64,000 bases of DNA from Parapedobacter koreensis (GTDB lineage: Bacteria; Bacteroidota; Bacteroidia; Sphingobacteriales; Sphingobacteriaceae). Shown in pieces: positions 19,025-28,657 of the stretch (the stretch's first letter is position 1; the number at the start of each line of letters is the position of its first letter). The notes beneath the pieces are model-generated. The model was not told where the DNA came from, ran no database searches, and was given only the letters and a program-made list of their open reading frames with translations. Where the stretch lies: NCBI RefSeq assembly GCF_900109365.1, contig NZ_FNZR01000001.1, positions 806,001 through 870,000 of the forward strand, given 5' to 3'. The position numbers and the translations under genes were made by a program.

Positions 19025-19999
19025 TTATTTGTCTAACAATAATTGTTCAAGCATTCGCTTCAGTACAACCTGAGCACCCCATACGCGGTTACCCGCTTCC
19101 TGAATGACTAATGAGTGCGGCCCATCCAATACTTCACTGGCCAATTCCACGTCGCGGCGCACAGGTAGGCAATGCATGACCTTAGCTTGGTTCGTCAATG
19201 CCAGTTTAGCATGATCCAGCATCCACGACTCGCTTATGTGCTGAACCTTTCCGTAATCTTCGTAAGATGACCAATTTTTCACATATACAAAGTCAGCACC
19301 CTCCAATGCTTCATCCAATAAATTGGTCATTGTAGCACCTTGGGTAAATTGCTCGGACAACGAATATCCCGGTGGATGAGCTATCGTGAAATCCATAAGA
19401 CCTTCCGCCTGCGCCCTGGACATCCATTCGGCAAATGAATTGGGTACTGCTTGCGGTAGCGCCTTCACATGAGGTGCCCATGCCATCACAACCTTCGGTT
19501 TCCGGGGTTGGTGCCAATGCTCACGGATCGTGATGAGATCGGTAAGGCTTTGCAATGGGTGACGGGTAGCGCTTTCCAGGCTGACCACCGGCACACCACA
19601 GAAGGCTATAAATTTCCGGAACAAATCCTCACCATAATCAACATCGCGATCCTCCAACTTCGGGAATGAACGTATGCCTAATATGTCACAATATTGCCCC
19701 ATAACAGCTGCAGCCTCCCGGATATGCTCTACAGTGGTGCCATTCATGGCTATCCCATCTCTTGTTTCAAGCGCCCATCCATCTTTATCCATGTTCATGA
19801 CCATCACATCCATACCCAGATGGATCGCTGCCTTCTGCGTACTCAAGCGCGTACGCAAACTCGGATTCAGGAAAACCAAGCCCAAGGTTTTCCGTTTACC
19901 TAAATGTTCATAAGCAAAGGGATTGCTTTTTAAGCGCAGGGCTTCATCCACGATATTAGAAAGGTCAGCTACGTCCGCGACCGAAAAAAATTGCTTCAT
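19025..19999 (-). CDS. argF': N-acylornithine carbamoyltransferase (AOTCase/SOTCase type)
   Basis: Transfers a carbamoyl group from carbamoyl phosphate to an N-acylated ornithine, the route used in Bacteroidota instead of ordinary ArgF. The 324-aa protein has the carbamoyl-phosphate loop in the acyl-type form FLNPSLRTR rather than the usual STRTR, the MHCLPVRRDVELASEV segment, and HPLQSLTDL. Position 90, which separates N-succinyl-specific (Pro) from N-acetyl-specific (Glu at the aligned site) enzymes in published work, is valine here (GTTVEHIREA), so the acyl group is uncertain. It starts 36 bp after argD. Confidence 0.9.
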   Translation of the reverse strand: MKQFFSVADVADLSNIVDEALRLKSNPFAYEHLGKRKTLGLVFLNPSLRTRLSTQKAAIHLGMDVMVMNMDKDGWALETRDGIAMNGTTVEHIREAAAVMGQYCDILGIRSFPKLEDRDVDYGEDLFRKFIAFCGVPVVSLESATRHPLQSLTDLITIREHWHQPRKPKVVMAWAPHVKALPQAVPNSFAEWMSRAQAEGLMDFTIAHPPGYSLSEQFTQGATMTNLLDEALEGADFVYVKNWSSYEDYGKVQHISESWMLDHAKLALTNQAKVMHCLPVRRDVELASEVLDGPHSLVIQEAGNRVWGAQVVLKRMLEQLLLDK

Positions 20000-20035
20000 G
20001 GGTACTAACTATTGACTGTATCAAAAATGGTCAAT

Positions 20036-21172
20036 CTAAAATTCTTTTAGCCGCTCATCCAACGCTTCCAAAAAGCGATCTGCATGAGATTTGGTCATGC
20101 TCAAGGCTGGAAGCAGCCGGATCACATTCGGCTTGGCTTCGCCGGTGAAGATACGGTTTTTAACCAACAAATCTTTCTTGATCGGACTTAACTCCGCCGG
20201 AAGATCAATACCAATCATCAATCCACGACCACGTATCTCCTGTATGTGATCAAATCCACGTAGTTCGCCGATTAGGTAACTGCCCACCTCAGCAGCATTG
20301 TGAATCAACGCTTCCTCCTGCATGACTTCCAATACAGCCAATGCGGCAGCACAGGCAAGGTGGTTGCCGCCGAATGTGGTACCCAACATACCAAACCAAG
20401 GTTGAATCTTGGGCGATATGGCAATGGCACCGATAGGAAACCCATTGCCCATGCCTTTGGCCATGCTATAGATATCTGCTTCCACCCCCGCGTGGTCATG
20501 TGAATAAAATTTGCCTGTCCGCCCGTACCCACATTGTACAGCGTCAGCGATGAACACCGCACCATATCGTTCGGTTAAATCCCGGATACTCCTTAAAAAT
20601 TCATCAGAAGCCACTCGGATCCCTCCAACTCCCTGAATTCCCTCGATAATAACGGAAGATATGTCTTCACCGTATGCAGCAAAAGCAGCTTCCAATGCTT
20701 CAACATCGTTGAAAGGCAAAAAAACAACGTTGTCCGTCTCGTTCACGGGAGCGACGATCTTCGGGTTATCTGTAGCTGCCACCGCCAAAGATGTACGTCC
20801 ATGGAATGCACCCGTAAAAGCGATGACCTTCTTTCTGCCATTATGGAACGATGCTAATTTCAATGCATTTTCATTTGCCTCCGCGCCCGAATTGCACAGA
20901 AACAACTGGTAATCCTGTTTACCCGAAACCCTTCCCAGCAAATCTGCCAGCTGCCGTTGCGGGGGTATCTCAATAAAATTGGAATAAAAGCCGATTTGGT
21001 TCAACTGCTCAGTGATTCGATTTACATAATGAGGATGGGTATGGCCAATAGAAATCACGGCATGACCGCCGTATAAATCAAGATATTCATTTCCTTGGGC
21101 ATCCCATACAATGCTGCCTTTCGCTTTGGTGATAGCAATGGGATTAATAGGATATACGTCAAATAGGTTCAT
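20036..21172 (-). CDS. argD: Acylornithine aminotransferase
   Basis: PLP-dependent class-III aminotransferase that converts N-acylglutamate semialdehyde to N-acylornithine. The 378-aa protein has LFLCNSGAEANENALK, the AFHGRT motif, the PLP aspartate region (FIADAVQCGYGRTGKF) and the Schiff-base lysine in SMAKGMGNG (Lys239). It is the first gene of the arginine cluster, about 45 bp after the terminator of the ribosomal operon, so the cluster's promoter should lie in 21173-21216. I see no clean consensus there. Confidence 0.92.
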   Translation of the reverse strand: MNLFDVYPINPIAITKAKGSIVWDAQGNEYLDLYGGHAVISIGHTHPHYVNRITEQLNQIGFYSNFIEIPPQRQLADLLGRVSGKQDYQLFLCNSGAEANENALKLASFHNGRKKVIAFTGAFHGRTSLAVAATDNPKIVAPVNETDNVVFLPFNDVEALEAAFAAYGEDISSVIIEGIQGVGGIRVASDEFLRSIRDLTERYGAVFIADAVQCGYGRTGKFYSHDHAGVEADIYSMAKGMGNGFPIGAIAISPKIQPWFGMLGTTFGGNHLACAAALAVLEVMQEEALIHNAAEVGSYLIGELRGFDHIQEIRGRGLMIGIDLPAELSPIKKDLLVKNRIFTGEAKPNVIRLLPALSMTKSHADRFLEALDERLKEF

Positions 21173-21216
21173 GTGTTATAAAAAATTAAAATAGTCACCA
21201 AATATTCAATCATCAT

Positions 21217-21252
21217 AAAAAAACCCGTTTTTTGATATCAAAAAACGGGCTC
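21217..21252 (-). terminator. Terminator of the ribosomal protein operon
   Basis: A perfect 26-bp palindrome at 21224-21249 (outer arms CCCGTTTTTT and AAAAAACGGG, centre GATATC) is followed on the minus strand by seven T residues (21223-21217). It starts 25 bp after the rplQ stop and separates the 29-gene ribosomal operon from argD. Confidence 0.85.
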
Positions 21253-21276
21253 AACTCTTTACACTTGATTAATTGC

Positions 21277-21855
21277 TTAATCCTCTTTCTTATCTTCTTT
21301 TGGAGTTTCTTCCGTTTCTGTGGTGTTTTCTTGCACATCAGTTGCTTCGGCAACTGCCTCTTCCGATGCAGCCGGAGATTCAACTTCTACTGGTTCGGCA
21401 ACGACCGTTTCAGTAGCTCCTGCATCAGCTTTTCGCTTACCACCACGTCGTCGCGTAGATTTACGTTCGGTTGCAACTCCATCTTTCTTGTACACCTCAT
21501 TGTAATCAACCAATTCGATAAATGCCATTTCGGAGTTGTCCCCCAAACGGTTTTCCAACTTGATAATACGTGTATACCCGCCCGGGCGATTGGCTACCTT
21601 TTCAGAAATCTCCCGAAACAATATGGTCACTGCTTCCTTGTCCTGCAAATAACTGAATACGGTCCGACGTGAATGCGTAGTGTCCTCTTTGGATTTGGTA
21701 ATCAATGGCTCCACATACTGGCGCAATGCCTTAGCTTTGGCCAACGTAGTGGTAATACGCTTGTGCTTAATCAGCGAAGTGGCCATGTTTGCCAACATCG
21801 CTTTGCGATGACTTGCTGTGCGGCCTAAATGGTTAATTTTCTTTCCGTGTCTCAT
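21277..21855 (-). CDS. rplQ: 50S ribosomal protein L17 with acidic C-terminal tail
   Basis: Large-subunit protein bL17 near the exit tunnel. The 192-aa product begins with the standard core ([20 protein letters not shown] ... [20 protein letters not shown], residues 1-about 122). It then has a basic patch ([12 protein letters not shown]) and a tail of about 55 residues rich in Glu, Ala and Thr. The core alone is the usual length; long charged tails are seen in other Bacteroidota L17 proteins. Last gene of the operon, directly before the palindromic terminator. Confidence 0.95.
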   Translation of the reverse strand: MRHGKKINHLGRTASHRKAMLANMATSLIKHKRITTTLAKAKALRQYVEPLITKSKEDTTHSRRTVFSYLQDKEAVTILFREISEKVANRPGGYTRIIKLENRLGDNSEMAFIELVDYNEVYKKDGVATERKSTRRRGGKRKADAGATETVVAEPVEVESPAASEEAVAEATDVQENTTETEETPKEDKKED

Positions 21856-21935
21856 TTTTCTTTAAAATTTGTGCATACCGTCCCCTACTATTACTATTAT
21901 CGGGGGGAATTATGCAACAGGTCGCTAATTATTTA

Positions 21936-22928
21936 TTATTCTTCATCAAGCTTGTATTTGGACAAGTTCATTCCAAATGACAACCCCTTAGATTTTACTA
22001 ACTCTTGGATCTCGCTCAATGATTTTTTACCGAAGTTCCTGAATTTGAGCATATCCGCCACATCATACGTTACTAATTCGGCTAGCGTACGGATATCTGC
22101 TGCTTTTAGGCAGTTAAGTGCACGTACAGATAAATCTAAATCCACCAATTCGGTCTTTAAAATTTTACGCATATGCAGGATCTCCTCATCCACCACTTTC
22201 GTCTCTTCCTTGGCTTGTGATTCAAGCAACATATTCTCATCTGAGAATAGCATGAAGTGCTGTATAAGGATTTTCGCAGCTTCTTTCAACGCATCTTCCG
22301 GATGAATAGACCCATCGGTTGATATGTCCAACAACAACTTTTCGTAGTCTGTCTTCTGCTCTACGCGATAATTCTCGATTGTGTATTTTACGTTTTTTAT
22401 CGGCGTAAAAATCGAATCCACCGCAATAAGACCAACAGGCCCGTCTACAACCTTATTTTCCTCTGCATTAATATACCCACGCCCTTTTGTCACATTGAGT
22501 TCCAATTCGAGGGTAACGGAGCTTTCCATATTGCAGATCACCAAATCAGGATTCAACACGGTAAAGTTGTTAGAGAAATTGGTGATATCCCCGGCAGTCA
22601 GCTGATCTTGTCCATTGACAACCATAAAGATTTTTTCAGAATCACCCATTTCTCCGGTTTTCTTGAAGCGAACCTGCTTCAGGTTCAGAATAATCTCGGT
22701 AACATCCTCCACGACACCCTTAATGGTAGAAAACTCGTGTGATACACCTGAGAAACGAACCGACGTAATTGCATATCCTTCAAGCGAGGACAATAGAATA
22801 CGGCGTAAAGCATTACCGATGGTCACACCGAAACCCGGCTCTAATGGACGAAATTCAAACGTGCCATCGAAATCCGTTGATTTCTGCATGATAACTTTAT
22901 CAGGTCTTTGAAATGCTAAGATTGCCAT
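21936..22928 (-). CDS. rpoA: RNA polymerase alpha subunit
   Basis: Alpha subunit, 330 aa: N-terminal assembly domain ([28 protein letters not shown]) and C-terminal DNA/activator-binding domain ([23 protein letters not shown] ... [16 protein letters not shown]). Standard place between rpsD and rplQ. The 87-bp gap before it holds a 9-bp-stem hairpin. Confidence 0.98.
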   Translation of the reverse strand: MAILAFQRPDKVIMQKSTDFDGTFEFRPLEPGFGVTIGNALRRILLSSLEGYAITSVRFSGVSHEFSTIKGVVEDVTEIILNLKQVRFKKTGEMGDSEKIFMVVNGQDQLTAGDITNFSNNFTVLNPDLVICNMESSVTLELELNVTKGRGYINAEENKVVDGPVGLIAVDSIFTPIKNVKYTIENYRVEQKTDYEKLLLDISTDGSIHPEDALKEAAKILIQHFMLFSDENMLLESQAKEETKVVDEEILHMRKILKTELVDLDLSVRALNCLKAADIRTLAELVTYDVADMLKFRNFGKKSLSEIQELVKSKGLSFGMNLSKYKLDEE

Positions 22929-22976
22929 TTACTTATTCTTAATGTTTGTTTACAAAAAATGCCAAACCACAGAAAT

Positions 22977-23000
22977 AGCATAACCATTGCAGGCTATGCT
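22977..23000 (-). other. Hairpin in the rpsD-rpoA gap
   Basis: On the minus strand AGCATAGCC (23000-22992) pairs with GGTTATGCT (22985-22977), including one G.T pair, around the loop TGCAAT. No proper T-run follows on that strand, so it is more likely an RNA processing or attenuation element than a full terminator. No function is established. Confidence 0.4.
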
Positions 23001-23015
23001 TTTTGTAGTCGTTAC

Positions 23016-23624
23016 TTATTTGGAGTATAACTCGACAATTAAGTTTTCCTTGATGTTTTCAGGGATCTCGGTACGTTCTGGATAATTCAGAAACTTACCT
23101 TTTAATTCATTCGCATCCCACTCCAACCAGCTAAATTTATTTATTTTCCGGCCAGCTACGGCATTCGTAATAGCTTCAAGAGATTTAGAACGTTCGCGCA
23201 CAGCAATGATATCGCCGGGACGAAGGCTGTATGAAGGGATGTTTACCACTTCCCCATTTACAGTAATGTGCTTGTGGCCTACCAATTGCCTAGCCGCAGA
23301 ACGGGTAGGGGCAATTCCCAAACGATAAACGGTATTGTCTAGCCGAGCTTCCAAAAGTTTCAAGAATACCTCACCGGTGATTCCATGTTTGGAAGAAGCT
23401 TTAGCAAACAGGTTAGCAAATTGACGCTCCAAAACACCGTAAGTATATTTTGCTTTTTGTTTTTCAAGCAATTGAACGGCATATTCAGATTGTTTACCCC
23501 TGCGTTTTGAAACCCCATGCTGCCCTGGAGGATAGTTTTTACGTTCCAGTGCTTTGTCAGGCCCGAAAATAGGTTCTCTAAATTTACGGGCAATTTTGGA
23601 CTTTGGTCCTGTATATCTCGCCAT
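23016..23624 (-). CDS. rpsD: 30S ribosomal protein S4 (cysteine-free form)
   Basis: Primary 16S-binding protein uS4, 202 aa. The N-terminus ([20 protein letters not shown]) lacks the four zinc-binding cysteines of C+ forms, then continues with the conserved NYPPGQHG and the S4 RNA-binding domain ([20 protein letters not shown]). In other bacteria S4 represses the alpha operon; whether it does so here cannot be seen. Confidence 0.97.
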   Translation of the reverse strand: MARYTGPKSKIARKFREPIFGPDKALERKNYPPGQHGVSKRRGKQSEYAVQLLEKQKAKYTYGVLERQFANLFAKASSKHGITGEVFLKLLEARLDNTVYRLGIAPTRSAARQLVGHKHITVNGEVVNIPSYSLRPGDIIAVRERSKSLEAITNAVAGRKINKFSWLEWDANELKGKFLNYPERTEIPENIKENLIVELYSK

Positions 23625-23689
23625 ATAGTTGTTGGTTTTAAAGTATCGTTCAGCCTATAGCTGACGAATCTTAGCTTTAAAAAATTGTA

Positions 23690-24079
23690 TTATACTCTCC
23701 TACGTTTTGGTGGACGGCAACCGTTGTGCGGTAGCGGCGTAATGTCCTTAATAGCCATCACCTCAATACCCGAATTTTGCAATGTCCGGATAGCAGATTC
23801 GCGCCCTGCACCAGGACCTTTTACGAATACTTCCACTTTGCGTAATCCTAAATCATGTGCTACTTTGCCGCAATCAGAGGCTGCTTGAGAAGCAGCATAA
23901 GGAGTATTTTTCTTAGAGCCCTTAAAACCCATTTTGCCAGCACTTGACCAAGATATGGTCTGTCCTTGATTGTTGGTAAGCGTAACGATGATATTATTAA
24001 AAGTAGCGTTTATGTGTGCCTGGCCAACCGCCTCAATGACAACAATACGCTTCTTGCTTACTTTTTTACTCTTAGCCAT
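23690..24079 (-). CDS. rpsK: 30S ribosomal protein S11
   Basis: Platform protein uS11, 129 aa, with [20 protein letters not shown], the [14 protein letters not shown] segment and the highly conserved C-terminal end [18 protein letters not shown]. Lies 16 bp after rpsM and 65 bp before rpsD. Confidence 0.98.
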   Translation of the reverse strand: MAKSKKVSKKRIVVIEAVGQAHINATFNNIIVTLTNNQGQTISWSSAGKMGFKGSKKNTPYAASQAASDCGKVAHDLGLRKVEVFVKGPGAGRESAIRTLQNSGIEVMAIKDITPLPHNGCRPPKRRRV

Positions 24080-24095
24080 TGTCTCTTCTCAATTA

Positions 24096-24473
24096 TTATT
24101 TAGTAGCTTTTTTCTTATTTGCGACAGTCTTACGTTTCCCTTTGCGGGTACGTGAGTTATTCTTTGTCCGTTGGCCTCGAACTGGCAAGTGCTTACGGTG
24201 GCGAAGCCCACGGTAACAACCAATGTCCATCAAGCGTTTGATATTCAACTGCACTTCCGAACGGAGCGCACCCTCCACTTTAATCTCATCGTTGATCACG
24301 GCACGAATGGCCGCTAATTGGTCATCATCCCAATCCTGTACCTTGACATCAAAATCGATGCCTGCTTTTGTCAAAATACGTTGTGCCGTCGAGCGGCCGA
24401 TCCCGTAAATGTATGTGAGGCCTATCTCGCCTCTTTTGTTTTTAGGTAAATCTATACCTGCAATCCGTGCCAT
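24096..24473 (-). CDS. rpsM: 30S ribosomal protein S13
   Basis: Head protein uS13, 125 aa, with [20 protein letters not shown], the [14 protein letters not shown] helix-hairpin-helix and the basic tail [17 protein letters not shown]. It opens the alpha-operon part, after rpmJ. Confidence 0.98.
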   Translation of the reverse strand: MARIAGIDLPKNKRGEIGLTYIYGIGRSTAQRILTKAGIDFDVKVQDWDDDQLAAIRAVINDEIKVEGALRSEVQLNIKRLMDIGCYRGLRHRKHLPVRGQRTKNNSRTRKGKRKTVANKKKATK

Positions 24474-24499
24474 ATACTATTTTAGTGATTTACGATTCC

Positions 24500-24616
24500 C
24501 TATCCCTGCCGTTGCTTAAATTTCGGGTTCTTCTTGTTGATTACAAATACCTTGCCTTTGCGACGGATAATCTTACAATCCGCGCTACGCTTCTTGATGG
24601 ATGCTCTGACTTTCAT
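24500..24616 (-). CDS. rpmJ: 50S ribosomal protein L36 (zinc-free form)
   Basis: Large-subunit protein bL36, 38 aa, found by direct translation of the gap between infA and rpsM. It begins [20 protein letters not shown] and ends PKFKQRQG. Of the usual C-C-C-H zinc ligands only Cys14 remains: the others are Ser11, Asn27 and Phe33. This is the C- form, as in other Bacteroidota. Confidence 0.95.
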   Translation of the reverse strand: MKVRASIKKRSADCKIIRRKGKVFVINKKNPKFKQRQG

Positions 24617-24653
24617 GATCTTATATTACTAACGAAGCACTGTTGCTTCCTCT

Positions 24654-24872
24654 TTATTTATATCGATACGTTATTCTTCCTTTTGTTAAATCATAAGGAG
24701 ACATTTCCAATTTTACACGATCACCTGGCAAAATCTTGATGTAGTGCATGCGCATTTTTCCTGAAATATGAGCGATGATTTCATGCCCATTCTCTAACTC
24801 CACACGAAACATCGCATTGGAAAGTGCTTCCTTAATAACCCCGTCTTGTTCAATTGAGGCTTGTTTAGCCAT
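24654..24872 (-). CDS. infA: Translation initiation factor IF-1
   Basis: IF-1, 72 aa, a single OB fold ([20 protein letters not shown] ... [18 protein letters not shown]). It binds the 30S A site and helps start-codon selection. A good -7 box (TATCTTTG, 24919-24926) lies in the 71-bp gap before it, so infA and the downstream rpmJ-rpsM-rpsK-rpsD-rpoA-rplQ set may have their own promoter. Confidence 0.98.
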   Translation of the reverse strand: MAKQASIEQDGVIKEALSNAMFRVELENGHEIIAHISGKMRMHYIKILPGDRVKLEMSPYDLTKGRITYRYK

Positions 24873-24918
24873 ATAGTCTTGATTATTATCTAATTATGCC
24901 CCTGCACAAACAGGGATG

Positions 24919-24948
24919 CAAAGATAAGCAAAAAAATTGAATATCAAC
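24919..24948 (-). promoter_or_regulatory. Probable internal promoter before infA
   Basis: Minus strand: -7 box TATCTTTG (24926-24919) with GTTG (24948-24945) 18 nt upstream as a near -33 element. The -7 box is the same octamer as in the rplC promoter, and both are followed at once by a GC-rich stem (here CCCTG/CAGGG). It divides the long operon after map. Confidence 0.55.
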
Positions 24949-25729
24949 CCCTTTTATTCAAAACTTCTTCAATATAAGCAAAAGTAGTCAATACGTCCGG
25001 TGTCCCTTTGCGTACGGCCACCATATGCTCATAATGGGCTGAAGGCTTACCATCACTTGTGCTTACTGTCCACCCATCATCCCAAAATTTCACGCCTGCC
25101 TTGCCCATATTAATCATGGGCTCTATACAGATGACTAATCCCATTTCCAACTTGGTTCCCGTACCCCGTTTCCCATAATTAGGAACTTCCGGTTTTTCAT
25201 GAAGTTTGTATCCCACCCCATGACCTACCAACTCACGAACGATACCATAGCCATATTGGTTTACATGTTCTTGTACCGTATAGGCTATATCGCCTACTCG
25301 CTTCCCTACAACAGCCTGTTTGATAGCCAAATTAAGCGACTCCAATGTCACGCGGAGAAGTTGTTCTACCTCTGGCCTCACTTCACCTACAGCAAACGTA
25401 TATGCCGAATCGCTGATGAAATTATTCAAATCAACTCCACCATCCACAGACACAATATCACTATCCCGAAGCTCATAATTGCTTGGAATACCATGAACAA
25501 TCTGATCATTCACTGAAATACATAACGAATTAGGAAATCCGTTGTAATTCAAAAAAGCTGGCCGACCACCATGATCATGGATATAGTCATAAGCCAACTT
25601 ATCCAAAGATAGGGTGGTAATCCCCGGTTTGATCTCCTTGGCTATTTCACCAAGCAACTGCGAAAGCACTGTAGCTGACTTTCGCAGTTGTTCAATATCC
25701 TCGGCCGACTTATAGTATACTTTAGACAT
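24944..25729 (-). CDS. map: Methionine aminopeptidase type I
   Basis: Removes N-terminal methionine from new proteins. The 261-aa protein carries the metal ligands in order: VDGGVDLNNFISDSAYTF (two Asp), GHGVGYKLHEKPEVPNYG (His), CIEPM (Glu) and YEHM followed by the C-terminal region. It follows secY after 5 bp. adk, which often sits here in other phyla, is absent. Confidence 0.97.
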   Translation of the reverse strand: MSKVYYKSAEDIEQLRKSATVLSQLLGEIAKEIKPGITTLSLDKLAYDYIHDHGGRPAFLNYNGFPNSLCISVNDQIVHGIPSNYELRDSDIVSVDGGVDLNNFISDSAYTFAVGEVRPEVEQLLRVTLESLNLAIKQAVVGKRVGDIAYTVQEHVNQYGYGIVRELVGHGVGYKLHEKPEVPNYGKRGTGTKLEMGLVICIEPMINMGKAGVKFWDDGWTVSTSDGKPSAHYEHMVAVRKGTPDVLTTFAYIEEVLNKRG

Positions 25730-25734
25730 GGAGG

Positions 25735-27069
25735 TTATATCACCGATTGGGTGGGGCCGGAAGCCACAGGAGTACGTCCTTTTATGCGGCCGGTCTTCAT
25801 CAGCCCATCATAGTGACGCATTAATAGATGGCTTTCAATTTGTTGTAATGTATCCAATACAACGCCTACTAAAATAAGTAACGATGTCCCGCCGTAAAAA
25901 TGAGCAAACTGGTTATTCACGCCGAATAAACTAGCAATTGCAGGCAAGATGGCAATAACAGCTAAGAAAATCGCTCCAGGTAACGTGATCTTTGATATCA
26001 CGCTGTCTATATAAAAATTAGTAGCCTGTCCGGGCTTTACGCCGGGGATAAACCCACCATTCTTTTTCATGTCTTCGGACATCTGCTGTGGATTGACCAT
26101 GATAGCCGTATAGAAAAACGTAAATGCGATGATCAAGACAGCAAAAGTTACGTTATATGCTACGGATGTATAGTTGCTCAACGACGTCAGGAAAGATGAC
26201 TGTAAATCTGGAAAAAACTGGCTAAGGCTCATCGGCACAAACATAATGGCCTGTGCAAAGATAATCGGCATTACCCCTGCAGCATTTACTTTCAACGGTA
26301 TATACTGTCTGACACCACCGTATTGCTTATTACCAACAATTTTCTTTGCATATTGCACCGGTATTTTGCGTACGCCTTGCACAATAAGAATAGTGAAAAT
26401 CACAACAAAAAACAAGGCTATAAACTCCAACAATAAGGGGATAGGACCTCCTCCACCAGTACTCATTCTGGAAAACCATTCAGCTGTAATACCGCTAGGC
26501 AGTTGGGCAATAATCCCAGTCATGATAATCAATGAGATACCGTTTCCGATACCCTTGTCGGTAATCTTTTCGCCCAACCACATGACAAAGAGTGTTCCTG
26601 CCGTCAAAACAAAAGCAGTTAATATGGTAAACATAGGGTCTGCAATCATCTTGGCTCCGCCATCAATTTGTGTGCGGACATAGGCGATAGACTGTACCAA
26701 CGTGATAGCTAACGTAAGATACCGGGTAATCTGGTTCATCTTTTTTCTACCGCTTTCACCTTCTTTCTGCATTTTTTGGAAATACGGTACTGCTATTCCA
26801 AGCAATTGAACCACAATAGACGCCGAGATATAAGGCATTACACCCAATGCGAATATCGCCGACCGGGAAAAAGATCCCCCAGCAAACATATCGAGCAAGC
26901 CAAGCAATCCTTCCTTTGCTTCATGCTGAAGCGCAGCAGGATTGACACCGGGCAACACGATGTGGCATCCAACACGATAGATCAAAAGGAATAGAAGCGT
27001 ATTCAATATACGCGTCCTCAGATCATCGATCTTCCAAATATTGGTTAAGGTTGTGATTAGCTTCTTCAT
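25735..27069 (-). CDS. secY: Protein translocase subunit SecY
   Basis: Core channel of the Sec translocon in the inner membrane; 444 aa with ten predicted membrane helices. Visible family marks include the N-terminal IWKIDDLRTRILNTLLFLLI, the plug-side GLLDMFAGGSFSRSAIFALG, and the cytoplasmic loop VQGVRKIPVQYAKK. Lies 3 bp after rplO and 5 bp before map. Confidence 0.98.
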   Translation of the reverse strand: MKKLITTLTNIWKIDDLRTRILNTLLFLLIYRVGCHIVLPGVNPAALQHEAKEGLLGLLDMFAGGSFSRSAIFALGVMPYISASIVVQLLGIAVPYFQKMQKEGESGRKKMNQITRYLTLAITLVQSIAYVRTQIDGGAKMIADPMFTILTAFVLTAGTLFVMWLGEKITDKGIGNGISLIIMTGIIAQLPSGITAEWFSRMSTGGGGPIPLLLEFIALFFVVIFTILIVQGVRKIPVQYAKKIVGNKQYGGVRQYIPLKVNAAGVMPIIFAQAIMFVPMSLSQFFPDLQSSFLTSLSNYTSVAYNVTFAVLIIAFTFFYTAIMVNPQQMSEDMKKNGGFIPGVKPGQATNFYIDSVISKITLPGAIFLAVIAILPAIASLFGVNNQFAHFYGGTSLLILVGVVLDTLQQIESHLLMRHYDGLMKTGRIKGRTPVASGPTQSVI

Positions 27070-27072
27070 GTA

Positions 27073-27519
27073 TTAAAGTTTTACAATCGAACCCCCAACA
27101 GCTTCAATCGCTTGCTGTGCAGTAGCAGAAAACGCATGCGCCTTTACTTCTATCTTAGACGTTAGTTCTCCCCTACCTAAAATTTTCACCAAATCATTTT
27201 TGGAAACCAATCCATGCGATTTTAGCGTTTCGAAGTCTATAATAGACAATTCAAATTTTTCGACCAATCCCTGAAGCACGTCCAAATTGATCCCAACATA
27301 CTCAATGCGGTTAGGATTTTTAAAACCAAATTTAGGCACGCGGCGTTGCAAAGGCATCTGCCCACCTTCGAAACCTACTTTTGAAGTATGCCCAGAACGG
27401 GATTGCGCTCCCTTATGTCCCCGCGTAGACGTACCGCCACGACCAGATCCTGTACCACGGCCTATGCGTTTCTTACTTTTAATTGATCCTTTTGCGGGTT
27501 TTAGATTACTTAAATTCAT
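27073..27519 (-). CDS. rplO: 50S ribosomal protein L15
   Basis: Large-subunit protein uL15, 148 aa from the ATG at 27519 (MNLSNLKPAKGSIKSKKRIG). An in-frame ATG at 27567 would add 16 residues that do not match the family, so I use the shorter start. The Gly/Arg-rich N-terminal arm (GRGTGSGRGGTSTRGHKG) is typical. Confidence 0.97.
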   Translation of the reverse strand: MNLSNLKPAKGSIKSKKRIGRGTGSGRGGTSTRGHKGAQSRSGHTSKVGFEGGQMPLQRRVPKFGFKNPNRIEYVGINLDVLQGLVEKFELSIIDFETLKSHGLVSKNDLVKILGRGELTSKIEVKAHAFSATAQQAIEAVGGSIVKL

Positions 27520-27580
27520 CTGAATCTGATATTGTGTCATACCTTCGCTTTCACTATACAGGTACAACGATTAAACGTAA

Positions 27581-27760
27581 TTATACTTCTTCTATTGCGA
27601 TAAGGTGATTCACCTTACGCACCATACCGATAATCGATGGAGTTGCTTCTACCTCGATGGTATGATTGATTTTGCGGAGGCCCAATGCTTTCATGGTCTG
27701 CTTTTGGCGCTCACTTCTATCAATGATACTCTTGATTTGCGTAATTTTGATCTTTGCCAT
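27581..27760 (-). CDS. rpmD: 50S ribosomal protein L30
   Basis: Large-subunit protein uL30, 59 aa, translated directly from the rpsE-rplO gap: begins MAKIKITQIKSIIDRSERQK and ends with VRKVNHLIAIEEV. Length and the KALGLRKINHT segment are normal. It starts 5 bp after rpsE. Confidence 0.96.
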   Translation of the reverse strand: MAKIKITQIKSIIDRSERQKQTMKALGLRKINHTIEVEATPSIIGMVRKVNHLIAIEEV

Positions 27761-27765
27761 GACAG

Positions 27766-28284
27766 TTATCCGTTAAATACCTTATTTAAATCAACACCAC
27801 GTTGCTGAGCCACCGTATAAGCATCACGCATCTTCAGCAACGCATCAATGGTTGCCTTTACTACGTTATGCGGGTTAGATGACCCCAGTGACTTAGCCAA
27901 TACATCCGTTACGCCAGCACTTTCCAGAACAGCGCGCATCGCACCACCCGCTAATACACCTGTACCATGTACCGCAGGTTTAATCAACACATTGCCTCCA
28001 GAAAACTTGCCATTTTGCTCATGGGGCACGGTGCCTTTGATAATAGGCACTTTGATTAAGTTTTTCTTGGCATCATCAATCCCTTTGGTAATGGCTTCCG
28101 TAACTTCCTTGGCTTTTCCAAGGCCATAGCCTACCACTCCATTCTCATCGCCGACAACCACAATGGCTGAAAAGCTAAATGTACGGCCACCCTTGGTTAC
28201 CTTAGCTACCCGTTGGATACTCACCAAGCGATCCTTCAATTCGATTTCGCTCGATTTTACTCGTTTTATATTGCTTAATGACAT
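27766..28284 (-). CDS. rpsE: 30S ribosomal protein S5
   Basis: Decoding-fidelity protein uS5, 172 aa, with the N-terminal double-stranded-RNA-binding fold ([20 protein letters not shown], then [19 protein letters not shown]) and the C-terminal [15 protein letters not shown] segment. Confidence 0.98.
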   Translation of the reverse strand: MSLSNIKRVKSSEIELKDRLVSIQRVAKVTKGGRTFSFSAIVVVGDENGVVGYGLGKAKEVTEAITKGIDDAKKNLIKVPIIKGTVPHEQNGKFSGGNVLIKPAVHGTGVLAGGAMRAVLESAGVTDVLAKSLGSSNPHNVVKATIDALLKMRDAYTVAQQRGVDLNKVFNG

Positions 28285-28295
28285 GTTCTCGATGA

Positions 28296-28649
28296 TTAAA
28301 AATCCAAACCAGCTTCACGGGCACCTTCGGCAAGTGACTTCACCCGTCCATGGTACAAATATCCGTTACGGTCAAAAACTACTTTACTAATTCCGGCTGC
28401 CAACGCTTTCTCAGCTATCAACTTTCCAACAGCCTTAGACTGCTCAACTTTGTTGCCTGATGCCGAAAAATCTTTAGCTAAAGATGACGCCGAAACCAAT
28501 GTCACTCCAGCTTTGTCATCAATCACCTGAGCATAGATCCCCTTATTGCTTCTATATACAGACAAGCGTGGGCGTTCCGGCGATCCGGATAGATGTTTCC
28601 TAATCCCCTTTTTGATACGCTCCCTACGCGATACTTTTTTTCCTGCCAT
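28296..28649 (-). CDS. rplR: 50S ribosomal protein L18
   Basis: 5S-rRNA-binding protein uL18, 117 aa: basic N-terminus ([20 protein letters not shown]), [20 protein letters not shown] and the end [20 protein letters not shown]. Lies between rplF and rpsE. Confidence 0.98.
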   Translation of the reverse strand: MAGKKVSRRERIKKGIRKHLSGSPERPRLSVYRSNKGIYAQVIDDKAGVTLVSASSLAKDFSASGNKVEQSKAVGKLIAEKALAAGISKVVFDRNGYLYHGRVKSLAEGAREAGLDF

Positions 28650-28657
28650 GATCGTTA

